Shown here: piece by piece, positions 1 through 5,238 of the stretch
Numbering within the stretch: position 1 is the first letter of the stretch
How the letters are laid out: each line of letters starts with the position of its first letter
Made by a program: the position numbers and the translations under genes
NCBI GenBank assembly: GCA_002394185.1
Contig: DGTB01000134.1
Span: 1-7,294 of the forward strand
Origin: Bacteroidales bacterium UBA4347
GTDB taxonomy: Bacteria; Bacteroidota; Bacteroidia; Bacteroidales; P3
Length of the DNA stretch: 7,294 bases
Direction of reading: 5' to 3'
The notes under the pieces: generated by a model
Databases searched by the model: none
Told to the model about the DNA's origin: nothing
Seen by the model: the letters and a program-made list of their open reading frames with translations, nothing else

Positions 1-104
1 GCCGCAACTGCGGCCACATCGTGGTGGGCACCCAGGCCCCGGAGGTTTGCCCCGTGTGCAACCATCCGCAGTCCTACTTCGAGATCAACAAGCAGAACTA
101 CTAA
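1..104 (+). CDS. rbr: Rubrerythrin, C-terminal rubredoxin-like end (partial)
   Basis: Only the last 33 complete codons are present, reading from base 3 to the TAA at 102-104; the 5' part is outside the window. The visible peptide has RNCGHIVVG near its start, then APEVCPVCNHPQSYFE, and ends INKQNY. This is the Cys-x2-Cys pair of pairs that holds the single iron of the C-terminal rubredoxin-like domain of rubrerythrins. The first Cys of the first pair is probably the codon split by the window edge, since bases 1-2 are GC as in TGC. Rubrerythrins are cytoplasmic non-haem iron proteins that reduce hydrogen peroxide in anaerobes; the diiron domain that does this is not visible here. The next gene on the same strand starts 131 bases downstream, so co-transcription is possible but unsupported. 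Confidence 0.88.
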   Translation, partial: RNCGHIVVGTQAPEVCPVCNHPQSYFEINKQNY

Positions 105-235
105 AGGACTCTTCTATAGATCAGTAAACTCCTTGCCCTGCGGGCAGAAATCCATAAATCTTATAAATTACTTCTGACGCGACAAACTGTGAAGCAACGC
201 CGAAGGCGAAAGAACAAAAGAACAGTAATCAAACC

Positions 236-1141
236 ATGCTCAAGATACAGGAAATAGAAGTGAAGTCGGTGATGTCGAAATCGAACTTGCCGGTGGCCGA
301 CTTCTCGGTGAACCCCTACGTGGGCTGTCTACATGCCTGCAAGTACTGCTACGCGTCGTTCATGAAACGTTTCACGGACCATCCCGAGCCGTGGGGCGAG
401 TTCCTCGACGTGAAGAACTGGCCCGCCATCCGCGACCGCGGGCAGTTCCGCGGCAAGGAGGCCTTCTTCAGCTCCGTCACCGACCCCTACCAGCCCCACG
501 AGGCCAAATACCAGCGCACCCGCCGCGTGTTGGAGCAGCTACAGGGCACGGGCATAAGAATCAGCATCTCGACCAAGAGCGACCTCATCCTGCGCGACCT
601 CGACCTGATACGTTCCTTCCCCGGCTCGCGCGTCAGCTGGAGCATCAACACCCTCGACGAGGACTTCCGCAAAGAGATGGACCTCGGCGTGAGCATCGAG
701 CGCCGCCTGGAGGCCATGCGCCAGTTCTACGAGGCGGGCATCGACACCACCTGCTTCATCTCGCCCATCTTCCCCGGCATCACCGACGTGGAGGCCATCA
801 TCCGCCGCGCCAAAGGGCAATGCAACCTCGTGTGGCTAGAGAACCTCAACCTGCGCGGCGACTACCGCGGCCGCATCCTGACGTGGATCCACGAGCACCA
901 CCCCGAGCTGGACACCCTCTACCGCGATATCTACACCCGCAAGGACCGCACCTACTGGGGTGAGCTCGACGCCGATATGCGCCACTTCTGCGCCGACGAG
1001 GGGCTGCGCTACGTCCGCAACGACGACAGCGTCCGTGCCCGCCACGGCGAGCCACCCGTGGTGGTCAACTACTTCTATCACGAGGAAATCATCCCCTCGG
1101 CCCGCAAAGAGCAGCTGCGCCAGACAAGGACCTGCTGCTGA
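236..1141 (+). CDS. Radical SAM protein, SPL-like, resembling 'mobile pair protein B'
   Basis: The 301-residue product has the radical SAM cluster motif Cys31-x3-Cys35-x2-Cys38 in VGCLHACKYCYA, which binds the [4Fe-4S] cluster that cleaves S-adenosylmethionine. Further conserved blocks are SVTDPYQP (about 81-88), ISTKSDLILRDLDLI (about 110-124), SWSINTLDEDF, CFISPIFPGITD and WLENLNLRG. This pattern fits the spore-photoproduct-lyase-like radical SAM group and, from memory, most closely the family called radical SAM mobile pair protein B. That protein normally sits beside a second radical SAM protein (A) and a MarR-type regulator. Neither is adjacent here: rubrerythrin lies upstream and a convergent gene downstream, so it looks like an orphan. 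The substrate is unknown. The ATG at 236 directly precedes the conserved N-terminus; its AT-rich leader has no Shine-Dalgarno sequence, as is usual in Bacteroidota. The protein ends in two adjacent cysteines (300, 301). Radical SAM membership is certain; the subfamily is moderately sure. Confidence 0.88.
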   Translation: MLKIQEIEVKSVMSKSNLPVADFSVNPYVGCLHACKYCYASFMKRFTDHPEPWGEFLDVKNWPAIRDRGQFRGKEAFFSSVTDPYQPHEAKYQRTRRVLEQLQGTGIRISISTKSDLILRDLDLIRSFPGSRVSWSINTLDEDFRKEMDLGVSIERRLEAMRQFYEAGIDTTCFISPIFPGITDVEAIIRRAKGQCNLVWLENLNLRGDYRGRILTWIHEHHPELDTLYRDIYTRKDRTYWGELDADMRHFCADEGLRYVRNDDSVRARHGEPPVVVNYFYHEEIIPSARKEQLRQTRTCC

Positions 1142-1153
1142 CAGCCCTCTCGC

Positions 1154-1486
1154 CTACCGCCACAGGCACCGCAGCCAGTCGAAGGCCATGGTGCGCCAAC
1201 GGAGGTCGCTACGCCCCTCGAGGCGGTAGGCGGAGCGCTCGAAGGGGATATTGCGGTAGGCTCGGTCGTGATTGCGGTAGCGCAACAGGCCTACGAGCCA
1301 GAAGAGCAGATACAGCACATAGAACGGCACCACCAACAGGCAGAGCTGCTGGTAGAGGTGCACGGTCTCATGTCGCAAGGCACGGGCCGTGAGGGCATCG
1401 CCATTGTGGAAAACGAAGGGGAACAGCGTGATGGCGCTGTAGCCGCGAGGCGGAAAACGGCGGGTATGGACAAGCAGTGGCTTCAT
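1154..1486 (-). CDS. Small membrane protein with HExxH motif (putative minimal zinc peptidase fold)
   Basis: The ATG at 1486 gives a 110-residue protein; a longer reading to 1561 would overlap the end of the upstream gene and is not preferred. The sequence shows HETVH at residues 39-43, a match to the HExxH zinc motif. A strongly hydrophobic segment at about 48-68 follows, rich in Leu, Val, Phe and Tyr and able to cross the membrane. Then comes RAYRNIPFERSAYRLE (about 75-90), whose Glu83 or Glu90 could be the third zinc ligand as in gluzincins. The rest is basic and aromatic. Similar short proteins are common hypotheticals in Bacteroidota, as I recall; no function is established. Only 8 bases separate it from the stop of the PLD-like gene upstream, which suggests co-transcription and perhaps coupling. 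Its stop (TAG, 1154-1156) faces that of the radical SAM gene. Peptidase activity is an inference from the motif alone. Confidence 0.72.
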   Translation of the reverse strand: MKPLLVHTRRFPPRGYSAITLFPFVFHNGDALTARALRHETVHLYQQLCLLVVPFYVLYLLFWLVGLLRYRNHDRAYRNIPFERSAYRLEGRSDLRWRTMAFDWLRCLWR

Positions 1487-1494
1487 GGGCGTAA

Positions 1495-2034
1495 CTATTG
1501 GGATATTCGGTCGCCGCAGAAGTCCTTGCGCTTGCAGGAGCGGCAATGCAGACCCTGCCACACGGAGTCGAGGTGGTCGGCGGCGGCATCGACGAGAGCA
1601 GGCTCGTCGGTGAGGATACCGGCCTCGAAGTTGCGGTTGCCCTCCCCTTTCATGCCGATGCCGGCACCCGTGAGGTTGGCGGAGCCGATGTAGGCCACAG
1701 CGCAGTCGAAAACCATTATCTTGAAATGCACCCGCGGACAGAGTCTCCGCTCGAGACGCGTCCAGAGGCCGGGGTAGCGGTCGAAGTCCTCGCGGAAGTT
1801 GTCGCCGGGTTCCTTGGCATGCAGCAGGCGGATGTCGACGCCACGACGCAACAACCTGTCGAGAACGGCGAGGAAGGGTTCCACGGGTTCTGACCCTTTT
1901 CGCAGGCTGGCAGCCTGCGTACCAACATAGAGGTCCTTCAGGTCGGCGGTGCCTATCCAGAGGTCGTGCTTCACCCCCTCGCAGCGGGCGAGCACCTCGG
2001 TGTAGTGGTCGCGGTCGGCAATGTACTTCAGCAT
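1495..2034 (-). CDS. Phospholipase-D-like (HKD) protein with in-frame palindrome and Cys-rich tail
   Basis: The product has 179 residues from the ATG at 2034; upstream codons in the same frame to 2088 lie in AT-rich, promoter-like DNA and look untranslated. A single HxKxxxxD motif is present (HFKIMVFD, His103, Lys105, Asp110), followed by GSANLTGAG (117-125), the hallmark of PLD-superfamily phosphodiesterases. Having one motif implies that two subunits form one active site, as in Nuc-like bacterial members. Substrate (nucleic acid or lipid) cannot be told. The segment DLWIGTADLKDLYV then RGVDIRLLHAKEPG is the usual N-terminal half. Between them residues 38-50 (GTQAASLRKGSEP) are encoded by a palindromic repeat and look like an insertion. 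The C-terminus has C164-x2-C167-x5-C173, a possible metal or Fe-S site. No signal peptide is seen. The HExxH gene follows after 8 bases. Confidence 0.85.
   Translation of the reverse strand: MLKYIADRDHYTEVLARCEGVKHDLWIGTADLKDLYVGTQAASLRKGSEPVEPFLAVLDRLLRRGVDIRLLHAKEPGDNFREDFDRYPGLWTRLERRLCPRVHFKIMVFDCAVAYIGSANLTGAGIGMKGEGNRNFEAGILTDEPALVDAAADHLDSVWQGLHCRSCKRKDFCGDRISQ
1885..1919. repeat. Bipartite palindromic element inside the PLD-like gene
   Basis: Two hairpins sit side by side. The larger has 8-bp perfect arms, CGCAGGCT (1901-1908) and AGCCTGCG (1912-1919), around a GGC loop. The smaller has GGGT (1885-1888) and ACCC (1893-1896) around TCTG, and the two are joined by a run of four T. The element encodes residues 39-50 of the PLD-like protein in frame, at a point between the beta-strand ending LYV and the helix starting PFLAVL where relatives are, from memory, shorter. 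The layout (small hairpin plus strong palindrome) suggests a dispersed repetitive element. Whether other copies exist in the genome cannot be seen in this window. Confidence 0.6.
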
Positions 2035-2051
2035 GGCATCAATTTTGACTG

Positions 2052-2059
2052 CAAAAATA
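2052..2059 (-). promoter_or_regulatory. Possible Bacteroidota -7 element ahead of the PLD-like gene
   Basis: On the - strand this reads TATTTTTG, an exact fit to TAnnTTTG. It lies 17 bases ahead of the ATG at 2034 in an AT-rich stretch (2035-2145) that separates the PLD-like gene from the HAD gene. A -33 TTTG at the expected 19-21 base spacing is missing: TTTG copies at 2075-2072 and 2089-2086 are 12 and 26 bases away. The implied leader is very short. The site is plausible but weak. Confidence 0.3.
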
Positions 2060-2145
2060 CAAAAAATATTCCAAAAAACAGCCCCCAAAGGTCATTATTG
2101 CACAAAGCATTATTTTCAACCCATTGCAGCCATATCTAGACCCTA

Positions 2146-3051
2146 TCATCTCCTACTTTGGTAGGAGTTGGTAAGGAGTTGGTAAGGGGATGATAAGGGG
2201 ATGGTAAGCAGGTCGGCGAAGTCATCTATCAGGTGGTCGGCACCGGCGGCACGGAGGTCGGCGGCGGACTGGTTGCCGTAGGTGACGCCCACGGTGCGAC
2301 AGCCAGCGGCACGGCCCATCAGGATGTCGTAGCTGGCATCGCCCACCACAACGGCCTCCCCGGGGGCAACGCCGAGGGCGGCGAGGATTTTCTGCACCGG
2401 TTCGGGGTGAGGCTTGTGGCGCTCCACGTCGTTGGCGCTGACCACCATGCTGACGTAGTGCTCCAGGCGGAAGGTCTTCACGAAGCCCTCCAGCGTGGGA
2501 CGTCCACGGCTGCTGCAGATGGCCAGATGCAGGCCGCGGTCGTGCAGGGCCTTGATGGTCTCCAGCACATGGGGGAAGAGACGGACGGTGCCGTCGGTGT
2601 TCAGCTCGTCGAACACGCGGCGGTAGACGTCGGCGCAGCGCTCGGCAATACCCCTCCGCCCTTCGGGCACCTCCCCTTGACAAGGGGAGGAGTTGGAAAA
2701 GTCACAAGATGCTTCCCCTTCACAAGTGGAGGAGTTAGGAAAGCCACAAAACGCTTTCCCTTCACAAGGGGAGGAGCTGGGAGAACCACAAGACGCTTCC
2801 CCTTCACAAGGGAAGGTACTGGGGCGCCTACACGGCTCTCCCCCTTCACAAGGGGGAGTCCCCCGCAGGGGGGAGGGGGTGAGAAGACGCTCGAAGCATT
2901 CCGCCAACGGCAGGCCGATGATACTCTTGCACTCTTCGTCAGTACGCATAGGCAGCCCCAACTCGCGCAACGTCGCCTGGATGGAGGCGATGATGATGGG
3001 CTGCGTGTCGGCCAGGGTACCGTCGAAGTCCAATATGACTAATTGCGTCAT
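2146..3051 (-). CDS. HAD-superfamily phosphatase (phosphoglycolate-phosphatase-like) with 77-residue repeat insertion
   Basis: The 301-residue product carries all four HAD motifs: I DFDGT (Asp8 nucleophile, Asp10), II CSSRG (Ser180/Ser181), III Lys213 in RHKPHP, and IV VVGDASYD (Asp238, Asp242). The cap-domain start GLPLAECFERL (47-56) and the blocks RCADVYRRVFDEL and LFPHVLETIKAL fit subfamily IA hydrolases such as phosphoglycolate phosphatase (Gph) or pyrophosphatase PpaX. Such proteins have about 215 residues. The excess is residues 58-134, encoded exactly by the repeat element at 2650-2880, plus a C-terminal tail (282-301) encoded by an 11-bp tandem array. The insertion falls in the cap domain between two helices, away from the catalytic residues, and the frame stays open throughout, so the enzyme may still work. 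Cytoplasmic; the true substrate is not determined. It starts at ATG 3051, 54 bases after ribE, and may be in the same transcript. Confidence 0.9.
   Translation of the reverse strand: MTQLVILDFDGTLADTQPIIIASIQATLRELGLPMRTDEECKSIIGLPLAECFERLLTPSPLRGTPPCEGGEPCRRPSTFPCEGEASCGSPSSSPCEGKAFCGFPNSSTCEGEASCDFSNSSPCQGEVPEGRRGIAERCADVYRRVFDELNTDGTVRLFPHVLETIKALHDRGLHLAICSSRGRPTLEGFVKTFRLEHYVSMVVSANDVERHKPHPEPVQKILAALGVAPGEAVVVGDASYDILMGRAAGCRTVGVTYGNQSAADLRAAGADHLIDDFADLLTIPLSSPYQLLTNSYQSRR
2150..2167. repeat. Short perfect stem-loop at the 3' end of the HAD gene
   Basis: CTCCTAC (2150-2156) and GTAGGAG (2161-2167) pair perfectly around a TTTG loop. It covers the last codons of the HAD gene and abuts the 11-bp array. 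No T-run follows on either strand, so it is not a typical intrinsic terminator, though it could stabilise the 3' end of the transcript. Confidence 0.5.
2164..2207. repeat. Four 11-bp tandem units in the 3' end of the HAD gene
   Basis: Units begin at 2164, 2175, 2186 and 2197. On the + strand they read GGAGTTGGTAA twice, then GGGGATGATAA and GGGGATGGTAA. They encode residues 282-296 of the HAD protein, beyond the last catalytic motif, in a low-complexity tail rich in Ser, Tyr and Leu. Since 11 is not a multiple of 3, a gain or loss of one unit would change the frame and the stop codon. Confidence 0.8.
2650..2690 (+). repeat. Left inverted end of the composite element
   Basis: It contains an outer hairpin GCCC-TTC-GGGC (2658-2668) and a perfect 21-bp palindrome with arms CCTCCCCTTG (2670-2679) and CAAGGGGAGG (2681-2690) around a single A. 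In order and spacing it mirrors the right end at 2838-2880. Confidence 0.7.
2670..2858. repeat. 42-bp tandem array, four full units plus the palindrome of a fifth
   Basis: Units start at 2670, 2712, 2754, 2796 and 2838, an exact 42-bp step each time. Each unit opens with a C-rich/G-rich palindrome (CTTCCCCTTCACAAG type), followed by a purine-rich arm such as GAGTTGGAAAAG or GAGCTGGGAGAA and then CACAAGACG. Units 2712, 2754 and 2796 are the most alike. On the coding (-) strand each unit gives 14 residues of the pattern (F/S)PCEGEASCGxPxS, placing Cys at 68, 74, 82, 88, 96, 102, 110, 116 and 124 of the HAD protein. Confidence 0.85.
2838..2880 (-). repeat. Right inverted end of the composite element
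   Basis: It contains an inner palindrome with 9-bp arms CTCCCCCTT (2838-2846) and AAGGGGGAG (2850-2858) around CAC, and an outer hairpin CCCCC-GCA-GGGGG (2860-2872). It ends GGAGGGGGT. Read on the - strand, it lines up with the left end at 2650-2690. Confidence 0.7.
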
Positions 3052-3059
3052 TGTGAGAT

Positions 3060-3104
3060 TGCGTTAATGCGTTAGTGACTTATACACAATTACACATTAA
3101 CGCA
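3060..3104. repeat. Inverted repeat with 8-bp tandem units between ribE and the HAD gene
   Basis: TGCGTTAATG (3060-3069) and CATTAACGCA (3095-3104) are perfect 10-bp inverted arms around a 25-base loop. The left side also holds two TGCGTTA copies 8 bases apart (3060 and 3068). It fills almost the whole gap between ribE and the HAD start and could fold in the transcript as a processing or attenuation structure. No T-run follows, so it is not a standard terminator. Confidence 0.6.
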
Positions 3105-3105
3105 C

Positions 3106-3717
3106 TTAAGCATTCGCCTGCATATACTGTTCCAGCAGGCGCTGGACGTACTTGCCGAAGACGTCGAACTCGATGTTGACCACCGTGCCAGGCTTGAAAT
3201 TGTGGAAGTTGGTCACCTGGTAGGTGTAGGGGATGATGGCCACGGAGAACATGCCGGGCTCGCTGTCCACCACCGTCAGGCTGACGCCGTTGATGCTGAT
3301 GCTGCCCTTGGGGACGGTGATGCTGGGGGCGTTCTTCTGGTCGTAGCTGAAATAGAAACGCCAGGAGCCGTTGTCGTCAACGACCTTGGTGCAGGTGGCG
3401 GTCTGGTCCACATGGCCCTGGACGATGTGGCCGTCGAAGCGACCGTCCATGCGCATGGAGCGTTCCACGTTGACCTCCGTGCCCACCTTCCAGGTGGAGA
3501 GGTTGGTCTTGAGCATGGTCTCGTCCATGGCGGTGACCACATACTGTTTCTTCTCCTTGTCGACCTTCACCACGGTGAGGCAGCAGCCGTCGTGGGCCAT
3601 GCTCTGGTCGATGGCCAGCTCGTCGCCGAAGGGCACCTCGAGGGTGAAATGGTAGTTGGTATTCTCTTTCTCAATCTTGACCACACGGGCCGTTGTTTCT
3701 ATGATTCCTGTGAACAT
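3106..3717 (-). CDS. ribE: Riboflavin synthase, alpha chain
   Basis: This 203-residue protein makes riboflavin from two molecules of 6,7-dimethyl-8-ribityllumazine, the last step of riboflavin synthesis, in the cytoplasm as a trimer. It starts with the family signature MFTGIIE. It has two tandem lumazine-binding barrels: about residues 1-97 with MAHDGCCLTVV (40-50), and about 98-188 with GHVDQ (101-105) and GSISINGVSLTVV (138-150). A C-terminal helix (about 186-203) is of the kind that holds the trimer together. Length matches the family (about 200). No other rib gene is adjacent, and the 63 bases between it and the symporter gene are too short and AT-rich to hold an FMN riboswitch. It may be read through from the symporter gene. 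Confidence 0.96.
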   Translation of the reverse strand: MFTGIIETTARVVKIEKENTNYHFTLEVPFGDELAIDQSMAHDGCCLTVVKVDKEKKQYVVTAMDETMLKTNLSTWKVGTEVNVERSMRMDGRFDGHIVQGHVDQTATCTKVVDDNGSWRFYFSYDQKNAPSITVPKGSISINGVSLTVVDSEPGMFSVAIIPYTYQVTNFHNFKPGTVVNIEFDVFGKYVQRLLEQYMQANA

Positions 3718-3780
3718 AATATTCTATATTTTATTTATCATAACGCACAACATCCTCAAATATTGCCCAACATCGATATT

Positions 3781-5238
3781 TTACAACTTCTTGGTCACCA
3801 GCAGCACCACCGCCGAAGCGGCGAGGCCGTAGTACATGGGGTCGGCTGGAAGGTTGAGGAGTCCGGCGGCAAGCATCATGACGGTGCCTGCAATCATGGA
3901 AGCTATCACGCCCTTTGCTGAGAAGCGACCCGGAAGCCACAATGCAACGCTCAACGGCAACAGCAAGGCGGCGGCGCGGAGCCCCAGGGAGAGGAATCCG
4001 AGGTCGTTGATGAACGATCCACGCATGAAGTGTGCAGCCACCACCCCCAGTGCCAGCAAGGCAACGATGGCCAGACGCAGGCCACGTAGCGAATCGCGCC
4101 GCACCACATCGCGCATCACGATGGTAGAGGCTCCGAGTACCAAACCACTACCGCAGCCAAGGATATTGATTAACAAGGTGCCAAGGGCGATGCCACCGAG
4201 CCATGGGGGCAGATGGCCAATGATAAACGAAGGGAAGGCCTGCAGCGAGTTTTCGATAACGCCGATGCCGTCGGGCAGACGCTCGCCTGCCGCCTGCAGG
4301 GCCGAAGCCTCGGCGGCGGTGACATAATGGCCGCGCATATACATGCCCACCAGCGTGCAGGCAGCACCAATGAGGGGTATGAGGGCAGCACAGTAGACGG
4401 CGCCGCGTTGGGCTTTGCGCGTAGTGGCGGCCGACCACACGGCCTGGGCGTAGGTCTGTGTGCATACCACGCCGAGGGTCAGCGACAGGCATCCACCGAT
4501 ATCCTTCAGCGGTCCACGGGCGATAAAGCTGCCGTAGCGGCGGTGGATATCCTCGGCTCCGGCAATGTCATTCATCTGTGCCAACAGCGGCGAGGCATAC
4601 ACCTCCTCCACACTCTCCCGTATGCCCGACAGACCGTGTCCCAACCGCCAGACAGCGATGCCGGCAGCCAAAGAGCAAACATACAATAGCACCAGCTTTA
4701 CAATGCCGCTGGCGCCAGCGCTTTTGATACCTCCAAAAAGCACAATGGCAGCGATGAGGATGGCCCCTATGACCAGCGTAGCCGTCAGCGGCAGGCCGAA
4801 GAGGCTGCCCAGCATGGCCGACGAGGAAAGCAGCTGCGAAGTGATGCTGATGAAGATGCCGACAAGGAAGAGGATGCTGCCCACGGCCTCGGCTCGCGGA
4901 CCATATTGCTTGCGCACCACCTCCATCAGTGTGGTGCATCCACTGCGGCGCAGGGGGCCTGCATAGACCAGTCCGAGCAGCAATGCCCCCAGGGCGGCGC
5001 CGATGGTGAACCACCAGGCCGAGAGGCCAAAGGAAAAGGCTAACTGGGCAGTGCCGATGGTGCTCTGGCCTCCGACAAGGGTGCCCAGGATGGCACCACA
5101 GACCATCCACGAGCCCGCTTTGCCACCAGTGGCGAAACTGTGGGCATCCTTCACCTTGCGGCCCGAAAGGATGCTCACCGCCAGCAGCAGACCGACGGTG
5201 AGGAGGATACCGATGATATGTACCGTGGTAAGCATCAT
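3781..5238 (-). CDS. Sodium:solute symporter family (SSS) transporter
   Basis: The 485-residue integral membrane protein has about 13 hydrophobic segments, beginning at residues 6-24 and running to the C-terminus. The conserved block after the first helix, LGTLVGGQSTIGTAQLAFSF then GLSAWWFTIGAALG (about 51-84), is the helix-2/3 signature of SSS transporters with the LeuT fold, which import solutes with sodium. The short loop PLRRSGCTTLMEVVRKQYGP (95-114) and the ASTIVMRDVV segment near residue 380 also fit. The substrate cannot be assigned. ATG codons at 5238 and 5235 are both possible starts; the first overlaps the stop of the upstream lipoprotein gene as ATGA, a typical translational coupling arrangement. 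The lipoprotein and transporter are therefore probably made together. Confidence 0.9.
   Translation of the reverse strand: MMLTTVHIIGILLTVGLLLAVSILSGRKVKDAHSFATGGKAGSWMVCGAILGTLVGGQSTIGTAQLAFSFGLSAWWFTIGAALGALLLGLVYAGPLRRSGCTTLMEVVRKQYGPRAEAVGSILFLVGIFISITSQLLSSSAMLGSLFGLPLTATLVIGAILIAAIVLFGGIKSAGASGIVKLVLLYVCSLAAGIAVWRLGHGLSGIRESVEEVYASPLLAQMNDIAGAEDIHRRYGSFIARGPLKDIGGCLSLTLGVVCTQTYAQAVWSAATTRKAQRGAVYCAALIPLIGAACTLVGMYMRGHYVTAAEASALQAAGERLPDGIGVIENSLQAFPSFIIGHLPPWLGGIALGTLLINILGCGSGLVLGASTIVMRDVVRRDSLRGLRLAIVALLALGVVAAHFMRGSFINDLGFLSLGLRAAALLLPLSVALWLPGRFSAKGVIASMIAGTVMMLAAGLLNLPADPMYYGLAASAVVLLVTKKL

Larger units (their letters stand above)
2650..2880. mobile_element. 231-bp composite palindromic (MITE-like) element inserted in frame in the HAD gene
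   Basis: The element spans exactly 77 codons of the HAD gene (residues 58-134). Its ends are imperfect inverted copies: the left end starts ACCCCTCC and the right end closes GGAGGGGGT. Each end has an outer hairpin and an inner palindrome. Between the ends run copies of a 42-bp unit. Composition differs from the surrounding gene: runs of C and G with CTTCACAAG cores on the + strand. No clear target-site duplication is seen (CTCGGCAAT on the left, GAGAAGACG on the right) and it codes for no transposase, so any mobility would be non-autonomous. Calling it mobile is an inference from structure; the repeat structure itself is directly visible. Confidence 0.65.

Noticed and set aside
134..146. Hairpin TGCCC-TGC-GGGCA after the rubrerythrin gene as a terminator
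   Set aside because: The stem is only five base pairs and no T-run follows, so it does not qualify as an intrinsic terminator.
198..208. Small hairpin CGCC-GAA-GGCG in the leader of the radical SAM gene
   Set aside because: Four base pairs only; expected by chance in GC-rich DNA, and no riboswitch-like structure surrounds it.
1498..1893. Open frame of 131 codons on the + strand opposite the PLD-like gene
   Set aside because: It is antisense to a gene with an HKD motif; no leader or recognisable domain.
2650..2880. CRISPR array
   Set aside because: Units are contiguous and diverged, and there are no unique spacers of constant length between identical repeats. It lies inside an open frame and has palindromic ends.
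2233..3042. Long open frame (269 codons) on the + strand opposite the HAD gene
   Set aside because: It mirrors the HAD gene in antisense. Its length comes from high GC and biased codons, and the HAD frame has clear catalytic motifs.
2146..3051. HAD gene as a pseudogene broken by the repeat element
   Set aside because: The frame is intact, the insertion is a multiple of three and all four catalytic motifs remain, so disruption is not shown by sequence.
3718..3780. FMN riboswitch ahead of ribE
   Set aside because: Only 63 AT-rich bases are available, too short for the conserved multi-helix FMN aptamer, and none of its typical GC-rich segments is seen.
3202..3921. Long open frame (239 codons) on the + strand opposite ribE and the end of the symporter gene
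   Set aside because: It crosses two well-supported genes in antisense, and the translation is His/Val/Gly-rich with no family features.
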